DNA from: JBPYFK01 sp051984675
Lineage (GTDB): Bacteria; Actinomycetota; Actinomycetes; Mycobacteriales; Pseudonocardiaceae
Reading direction: 5' to 3'
Assembly (NCBI GenBank): GCA_051984675.1
Contig: JBPYFK010000035.1
Location: forward strand, 20,944 to 84,943
Length of the DNA stretch: 64,000 nucleotides
Shown: in pieces, positions 59,680 to 64,000 of the stretch
How positions within the stretch are numbered: the first letter of the stretch is position 1
How the letters are laid out: every line of letters begins with the position of its first letter
Made by a program: the position numbers and the translations under genes
Notes under the pieces: model-generated
The model's input: only the letters and a program-made list of their open reading frames with translations
What the model was told of the DNA's origin: nothing
Databases searched by the model: none

Positions 59680-60903
59680 TCAGTTTTTAGGTCGTTGTGC
59701 CGTCGGGTGGTGCGGCTTGCCCCGGGCGAGCGTCAGTGCCAGGTGGTGCAGCGCGCGCACGTCGGTGAGCGGGTTCCCGTCGACCACGATCAGGTCGGCG
59801 GCCAGGCCAGGAGCGAGCCGACCGGTGACCGCGCCGAGGCCCAGCGCTTCGGCGCTGGTCACGGTCGCGATCTCGATGATCCTCTCGGGTGGGAATCCCA
59901 GGTGCTCGTACAGTCCCAGCATCCGGGGCAGCCCGTCGAACAGCGTCCCGGACAGCCCGGCGTCGGTACCGGCGATCAGCGGCACCCCCAGCCCCTCCAG
60001 CCAGTTCAGCCGGCCGAACCGCAGATCAGCCTTCGCCGGCCCGATGCTGGCCATGGTCGTCGACCAATGCTCGCTCTGCGCGACACACGCGTAGATCCCG
60101 CGGTCGGCCATCTGCTTGGCGACCTCGTCACGGCGGTCGCCGCCGGGGCCACCGCTGGCGCTCATCCAGGTGCAGTGTTCGACGGTGTGCACGCCGGCCT
60201 GGACCGCGGCCACGATCGCCTCCGTGCCGTGCGCGTGGGCGGCCACCGGCAGGCCGGCGCCCGCGGCCTCCTCCACGATGATCCGCAATTCGTCGGCGGT
60301 GAACTGGGATTCCCACATCGCGGGCGAGTTCGCGGTGATGTGCCCGCCGGAGGCCATCACCTTGATCACGTCCGCGCCCAGCGCCGCATTGTGCTGCACC
60401 TGCTGGCGAATCGCTGCCTCGCCGGAGACCTCACCACCGAAGAACCAGCAGTGCCCGCGCGGAACGGTCAGCGGAGCGGCGGCAGCCTGAACACGCGGCC
60501 CCGCGATCTCGCCCCGGGCGATGGCATCCCGCACCCGGATCGCCAGTCCGCCGCGATCGCCCAGGTCGCGGACGGTGGTCACCCCGCCGTCCAGCGCACG
60601 CTGGGCACGTCCGGCCATCGCCAGCAGCAGATCGGTGTCCTCGGCGGTACACAGGGAGCCGACCGGATCACCGCTGGTGTCCAGTGCCAGGTGGACATGG
60701 CAGTCGATCAGGCCCGGAAGGACGGTGTGGCCGGGGAAGTCCCAGTGGGTCACGTCCTGGCCAGCCTGCCGCTCGACCTGCTGCCGTGGACCGACCGCGC
60801 TGATCGTGGCACCGTCGAGGAGGACGGCGCCATCATCGATGCGCTGTCCGGCGGGACCGGCCAGCACATGCGCCGCTGTGATCAGTCTGCGCACCCTGGA
60901 CAT
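59680..60903 (-). CDS. amidohydrolase family protein (imidazolonepropionase/prolidase-like)
   Basis: 407-residue metal-dependent hydrolase. The metal His pair is in LPGLIDCHVHLALD, followed by DVIKVMASGG (Lys), VAAHAHGTEAI, TVEHCTWM and LIAGTDAGLSG (Asp), and it closes with GLAADLIVVDGNPLTD. Relatives cleave Xaa-Pro dipeptides, cyclic imides or ochratoxin-like amides. It ends the minus-strand operon XRE - ImmA/IrrE - membrane protein - amidohydrolase, from which it is separated by a 17-19-bp triple repeat. Confidence 0.88.
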   Translation of the reverse strand: MSRVRRLITAAHVLAGPAGQRIDDGAVLLDGATISAVGPRQQVERQAGQDVTHWDFPGHTVLPGLIDCHVHLALDTSGDPVGSLCTAEDTDLLLAMAGRAQRALDGGVTTVRDLGDRGGLAIRVRDAIARGEIAGPRVQAAAAPLTVPRGHCWFFGGEVSGEAAIRQQVQHNAALGADVIKVMASGGHITANSPAMWESQFTADELRIIVEEAAGAGLPVAAHAHGTEAIVAAVQAGVHTVEHCTWMSASGGPGGDRRDEVAKQMADRGIYACVAQSEHWSTTMASIGPAKADLRFGRLNWLEGLGVPLIAGTDAGLSGTLFDGLPRMLGLYEHLGFPPERIIEIATVTSAEALGLGAVTGRLAPGLAADLIVVDGNPLTDVRALHHLALTLARGKPHHPTAQRPKN

Positions 60904-60907
60904 CCTT

Positions 60908-60960
60908 TCGGGATCAACTCAGCCTCTCGGGATTAACTCAGCCTCGGGATCAACTTAGGG
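60908..60960. repeat. three ~17-19-bp tandem units spanning a stop codon
   Basis: TCGGGATCAACTCAGCCTC (60908), TCGGGATTAACTCAGCC (60927) and TCGGGATCAACTTAGGG (60944). The stop of the upstream membrane-protein frame (60950-60952) is inside the third unit and the amidohydrolase ATG (60903) lies 5 bp beyond the first. Confidence 0.85.
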
Positions 60961-62052
60961 CTCGTGCCAGCCCGAGCAACTGCTCCTCGTCCGCGTCGGA
61001 GCCAGCGCGCGGTGGTGTGGCGACCTGCACGGCCGCGGACGACCTCGGGGACGTACCCGCGTGCTCGCGCCGCACCGCCGCCACGAGCTTCTCGGCCTGC
61101 TCGGCGGTGGGGGCTTGCGGCGAGAAGTCGAGGTCCGCCAGGTGCGGACTCAGCCGCACCAGCCCGTCGCGGATCTCCACCCGCCGCCGCCAGTAGCGGC
61201 GGTGCACCCGCCGGGGAGACAGGCGCTCATGCCACAGGCTTCGGGTCTGGCGATCCAGCGCGTCCTGCGGGAACGCCTCGTGCAGCAATATCCACAGTGG
61301 ACGGAGTTCGCGGTAGACCCGCCGATGCCGCAGCCACACCCGAAAGGCCGCCGCGCGTAGGACGACTGCCGGATAGGACACGCCGACGACGAACACGAGG
61401 ACACCGGCATCCGGGACCTGCGCACGAAGGCGTTCAGCCCCGGCGGCACTGTCCCACCCGAGAACCGCATGATCACGAATACTCCGCGGATCAGGCAGGT
61501 GGCCGCGTTCAGCGCCAACCCGATCGATGCCACCCGCAACCCGAGCCGCATCCGCCAGTTCGACTCCCCGGCGTAGCGCAGCGCCGAGCGCGTCGCCTGC
61601 GCCAGCACGTAGGCGAAGTAGCAACCGGCCGAAAGGTAGAAACCGGCCACCCCGGGGATGCGCATGTTCGCACCCGTGAAGGTGTGATCGCGTGCGGCCG
61701 CCGGGGTTGCCAGCATCGACAGCGTGATCAACGCGCTGGCGCCGAGCAGCACGAAGAACTCGTGCCAGGCACGGCGGCGGGAGCTGCTGGTGGAGAACAG
61801 GAAGAACAGCATGAGGCTGAACCACGAGTCGGCGATCGCGAGGTTCTGGGCCAGCTTGGCGAGACCGGGCAGCGCGGAGCCACCGTGCTCCGCCGCTGCC
61901 GCGAGGTTGCCGAGCGGCGTCACGACCAGCTGGAACGCCAGGCAGGCCACCACCGCGCGCAGCGCCAGATCGCGCGGTGCGCGAGCCAGTCGGTACAGGA
62001 ACCACAGGAGAGCAAGGCAGACCACGACGGTGCCGATGGTTCCCAGGTTCAC
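60950..62052 (-). pseudogene. MAB_1171c-like multi-pass membrane protein, one frameshift
   Basis: Translation starts at a GTG (62052) overlapping the ImmA/IrrE stop (GTGA). The first frame gives a membrane protein with about six to seven helices (GTIGTVVVCLALLWFLYRLA, RAVVACLAFQLVVTPLG, FFVLLGASALITLSMLA) to PPGLNAF near 61430. From there the coding continues in the next frame as RAQVPDAGVLVFVVGVSYPA, then a His/Arg-rich cytoplasmic tail (LHEAFPQDALDRQTRSLWHERLSPRRVHRRYWRRRVEI) to the stop at 60950. This fits the actinobacterial MAB_1171c-type putative transporters, which usually follow an XRE/ImmA pair. One indel separates the halves; error or true mutation. Confidence 0.75.
61291..61301. 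repeat. 11-bp palindrome TCCAC-A-GTGGA
   Basis: Perfect copy of the dispersed motif, inside the membrane-protein gene. Confidence 0.55.
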
Positions 62053-62594
62053 AGCCAGCGTCCCCCATCCTCCAGTGCTGTCTGCGCGCGGCGGGCGCGG
62101 GCGGACCGCGCGGGCAGCGACACGGATTCGAGCACGGCGGCGGATTCCAGCAGCATCGTGGCTACGGTTTCGGCCTCCCGTTCGTGGTCGGTGTCGTAGG
62201 ACCCGCGGCGCAACGCTCGGCGGATGAGTTCCGGTGGCACGTTGGGCATGAGCTCGAACCACACCGCGTCGTCGTCCTCGACCGCCCCGTGACCCGCGAG
62301 TAGATGCCCAAGTTCGTGCGCGACGATGTGCTCTTGGTGCGCCTTCGTGGTTTCCGCCTGGTACAGGATGTAGTCGGCGGAGGGGGTGGGCAGCCACATC
62401 CCGAACGGCCCCGGCACCTCGAAGGGGTAGGAGATCAGCCGGATCGGCTTGCCCCGGCGGCGGCCGAGCCGCTCGCAGACGTCCGCCATCGTGGTCGGCT
62501 CGTCGATCCGCAGTGCGGCAAGCTCACCGCGCAACCGCCGGCGCAACCGTGCTTCCTCGGACCTGCGCCGGAAGGCCTGTCGTAGCTGCCGCAC
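62049..62594 (-). CDS. ImmA/IrrE-family metallopeptidase
   Basis: 181 residues. The zinc-protease motif is HIVAHELGHLLAGHG (HExxH), with EREAETVATMLLE downstream supplying the third ligand region. In phage and ICE systems ImmA cleaves the partner XRE repressor; IrrE does the same for DdrO. Here the partner is the XRE protein encoded 66 bp upstream. The GTG start is at 62594. Its stop overlaps the next gene (GTGA). Confidence 0.9.
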   Translation of the reverse strand: MRQLRQAFRRRSEEARLRRRLRGELAALRIDEPTTMADVCERLGRRRGKPIRLISYPFEVPGPFGMWLPTPSADYILYQAETTKAHQEHIVAHELGHLLAGHGAVEDDDAVWFELMPNVPPELIRRALRRGSYDTDHEREAETVATMLLESAAVLESVSLPARSARARRAQTALEDGGRWL

Positions 62595-62660
62595 GGTTCG
62601 CCCGGCCTCCCTCTCGCTGTCGGCCTCCGATGGCGCATGTCGAGCCGTTGGACGTGAATA

Positions 62661-63155
62661 CTACTCGGATTGCTGGTGCTCCGGGGCGCGCGTGCTCTTA
62701 CTCGCCGCGAAATCGATGTAGTCCAGCACGCTCTGCAGCTGCTCCGGGGAGAGATGCTGGGCGCGGAAAGCGATCTGCCGGACGTTGTGGTCCCCGAGGG
62801 AGGCGAGTACCTGATACTGCCGGTTGAGGTCACGGCCACGCTCGGAGTTGCTGAAGAAGTCCAACGGGACCTCGAAGAACTCGGCCAGGGCCTGCACCAG
62901 CGCGTGGCTGGGCTCGCTCTCGTCCTTCAACAGGGTGTAGACGTAACTCTTCGACAGGCGATGCCCCCGCCGGGTGATCTCCTCGGCGACCTCGCGCGGC
63001 GTGTACTTCGAGCCGTCCTCGCGCCGTACCGCGTCGAACAGGCGCCGAAGCCGCGTACCGAAGGTGTCGTGCGGCTCCGCGGCTTCCCCTGACGCCGTCT
63101 CGGCAGGTGCCGGTTCATTGGATGCAGACTCGCCGGACACAGTAACCGCCCCCAT
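62661..63155 (-). CDS. XRE family transcriptional regulator paired with ImmA/IrrE
   Basis: 164 residues. The acidic N-terminus (SGESASNEPAPAETASGEAAE) is followed by a helix-turn-helix (FGTRLRRLFDAVRR, PREVAEEITRRGHRLSKSYVYTLLKDESEPSHALVQALAEFF) and a C-terminal tail (QIAFRAQHLSPEQLQSVLDYIDFA) that could be the cleavage/regulatory segment. First gene of the module; an inverted repeat GTCCA..TGGAC sits 17 bp upstream of its ATG, consistent with autoregulation. Confidence 0.88.
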   Translation of the reverse strand: MGAVTVSGESASNEPAPAETASGEAAEPHDTFGTRLRRLFDAVRREDGSKYTPREVAEEITRRGHRLSKSYVYTLLKDESEPSHALVQALAEFFEVPLDFFSNSERGRDLNRQYQVLASLGDHNVRQIAFRAQHLSPEQLQSVLDYIDFAASKSTRAPEHQQSE

Positions 63156-63171
63156 ATCGACCGTCGCCCCA

Positions 63172-63187
63172 GTCCAATTTAGTGGAC
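63172..63187. promoter_or_regulatory. candidate XRE operator A
   Basis: GTCCA, six bases ATTTAG, TGGAC: perfect 5-bp arms 17 bp before the XRE start codon. A TAAATT hexamer on the minus strand overlaps it. Confidence 0.6.
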
Positions 63188-63212
63188 AATTCGGGGTCCG
63201 AGTCTGACATAC

Positions 63213-63241
63213 TTGACAAGCCGTCTGCTAGAGCATACGTT
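63213..63241 (+). promoter_or_regulatory. promoter-like TTGACA-17-TACGTT on the plus strand
   Basis: TTGACA (63213-63218) and TACGTT (63236-63241) with 17-bp spacing, pointing toward the 3' end of korB; its predicted start overlaps operator B. Could drive a short antisense RNA. Confidence 0.3.
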
Positions 63242-63251
63242 CGATCATGCT

Positions 63252-63269
63252 AGTCCACTATATCGGACT
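63252..63269. promoter_or_regulatory. candidate XRE operator B
   Basis: AGTCC, ACTATATC, GGACT; shares the GTCCA..GGAC pattern with operator A, and the two centres are 81 bp apart. Confidence 0.5.
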
Positions 63270-63282
63270 GTCAGATGAGCGT

Positions 63283-63328
63283 GGCCTGTGTATCCGACGG
63301 CTTTGGGGGTTCGCCGGATACGCAGGCC
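63283..63328 (-). terminator. korB terminator, 14-bp stem
   Basis: GGCCTGTGTATCCG (63283-63296) pairs with CGGATACGCAGGCC (63315-63328) with one G:U, loop of 18 nt. It lies 26 bp past the korB stop on the minus strand. Confidence 0.75.
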
Positions 63329-63353
63329 AGGTGCTTCTGGAGGGGTTCGTCCC

Positions 63354-64000
63354 TCAGATGATCCAGGTGTCGGAGCCTGTGAGGAGCGACTGCAGATCCG
63401 GTGGTGTGGTCTGCGCGGCGTGGGCGGTTTGGGTGCGGGCCTCGTCGTCGTAGGTAGGTCGGGACACGGCGCGGAAAACGCCCATGGCAGTGGGGTCGAG
63501 GTCCTGGCTGCCGAGGTGGGACAACGCGAACGCCTGGGTGGGGTCGATCGCCGTGGCGTCGTGGACGACGATCTCGGCCTCGTCGATTTCGGACAGTTTG
63601 GCCACACCCAACTCGCCGGTGGCCTTGCGGACGACCGCGCGTTGCTCACCCTCGGGCCCGAAGGTGATCGGCTCACCGTGGCGCAGGCCGATGAGACGCC
63701 GTGCGGCTTCGTCCTTTTCCTTGATCACCTCGAACGCGCCATCGTTGAAGATCGGGCAGTTCTGGTAGATCTCCACCAGCGCCGAGCCGCGATGAGCGGC
63801 GGCCTGACGCAGCACCTCGGTCAGGTGCGTCCGGTCGGAGTCCAGGGTGCGAGCCACGAAACTCGCCTCCGCGCCCAGCGCCAACGACACCGGGTTGAAC
63901 GGATGGTCCAGCGACCCGGCCGGCGTGGACTTGGTGACCATGCCCTGATCGGACGTGGGGGAGTACTGACCCTTGGTCAACCCGTAGATCCGGTTGTTGA
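63354..64000 (-). CDS. korB: 2-oxoacid:ferredoxin oxidoreductase beta subunit (5' end outside window)
   Basis: C-terminal 215 residues or so of the thiamine-diphosphate-binding beta subunit. The visible part opens NNRIYGLTKGQYSPTSDQG, the region after the TPP motif. It continues with FNPVSLALGAEASFVARTLD, GSALVEIYQNCPIFNDGAFE and the long C-terminal extension of actinobacterial KorB. With KorA it makes succinyl-CoA from 2-oxoglutarate using ferredoxin. The start and KorA lie beyond position 64000. The gene ends before a strong hairpin. Confidence 0.9.
   Translation of the reverse strand, partial: NNRIYGLTKGQYSPTSDQGMVTKSTPAGSLDHPFNPVSLALGAEASFVARTLDSDRTHLTEVLRQAAAHRGSALVEIYQNCPIFNDGAFEVIKEKDEAARRLIGLRHGEPITFGPEGEQRAVVRKATGELGVAKLSEIDEAEIVVHDATAIDPTQAFALSHLGSQDLDPTAMGVFRAVSRPTYDDEARTQTAHAAQTTPPDLQSLLTGSDTWII

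Noticed and set aside
60950..62068. Uninterrupted 372-codon minus-strand frame as a single gene
   Set aside because: Only its C-terminal half is protein-like; the N-terminal half is an Arg/Gly-rich shadow of the membrane protein coded in the neighbouring frame.
63247..63453. Plus-strand 68-codon frame beginning where the TTGACA/TACGTT promoter would start a leaderless mRNA
   Set aside because: Its second half is antisense to korB and it runs through the korB terminator hairpin; the peptide has no recognisable features.

Overview
The window comes from a high-GC (roughly 70%) actinobacterium. Strong G/C preference at third codon positions, many GTG starts, an F420-dependent (LLM) oxidoreductase, DUF3099, an actinobacterial-type phenylacetate (paa) cluster, GarA-like FHA proteins and an XRE / ImmA-IrrE / MAB_1171c-type module all fit a soil actinomycete. 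I would guess Pseudonocardiaceae, but the sequence alone does not prove the family. No rRNA, tRNA, IS element, CRISPR array or prophage was recognised. This looks like chromosomal accessory/catabolic DNA rather than a mobile island.

Layout. 1-4 kb: lipid oxidation genes (acyl-CoA dehydrogenase cut by the left edge, LLM oxidoreductase, divergent acyl-CoA synthetase). 4-8.6 kb: pterin carbinolamine dehydratase, a stand-alone LigD-type polymerase domain, an orphan cytochrome b (QcrB) and an alpha/beta hydrolase. 8.6-13 kb: a FluG-like split pair (frameshifted amidohydrolase and glutamine-synthetase-like ligase) with an APC permease. 13-20 kb: peptide transporter, VOC protein, DUF3311 plus sodium:solute symporter, GH6 glycosidase and small unknowns. 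20-25.4 kb: IclR regulator, DoxX, DsbA-like protein, a ligase-like protein with degenerate catalytic motifs and a site-2 protease with CBS domains. 25.4-30.1 kb: remnant of a phytase-type phosphatase, a MmyB-like regulator divergent from a DHA2 efflux pump, and an MHS transporter with a tiny membrane protein. 30.2-39.2 kb: phenylacetate degradation (paaK, paaI, then paaH-like, paaZ, paaABCDE), marked by three copies of a TetR-type operator. 39.3-43 kb: Ser/Thr kinase facing a GarA-like FHA protein, a GNAT and a methyltransferase. 43-50 kb: DegV, MFS pump plus MarR, GYD, CGNR regulator with divergent hydrolase, flavin reductase and a beta-lactamase-fold protein. 50-59 kb: acetate transporter divergent from a GAF-kinase/NarL two-component system, amidohydrolases, wax-ester/DGAT synthase, second FHA protein and VanZ. 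59-64 kb: an XRE -> ImmA/IrrE -> membrane protein (frameshifted) -> amidohydrolase operon and the 3' part of a 2-oxoacid:ferredoxin oxidoreductase beta subunit.

Functionally, the paa genes with PaaK, PaaI and perhaps the MHS transporter form an aerobic phenylacetyl-CoA pathway. The acyl-CoA genes, acetate transporter with its two-component system, and DGAT concern acyl/acetyl units and storage lipid. Several divergent regulator-target pairs carry clear palindromic operators.

The least ordinary signals are a 3 x 22-bp TGGCC array, dispersed GTCYAC-N-GTRGAC palindromes, short triple tandem repeats placed exactly on stop codons, a DNA-ligase homologue lacking key motif I and motif V residues, and the XRE/ImmA module with its own operator pair. 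Two otherwise intact genes (near 9.55 and 61.43 kb) each need one frameshift; sequencing error cannot be excluded.
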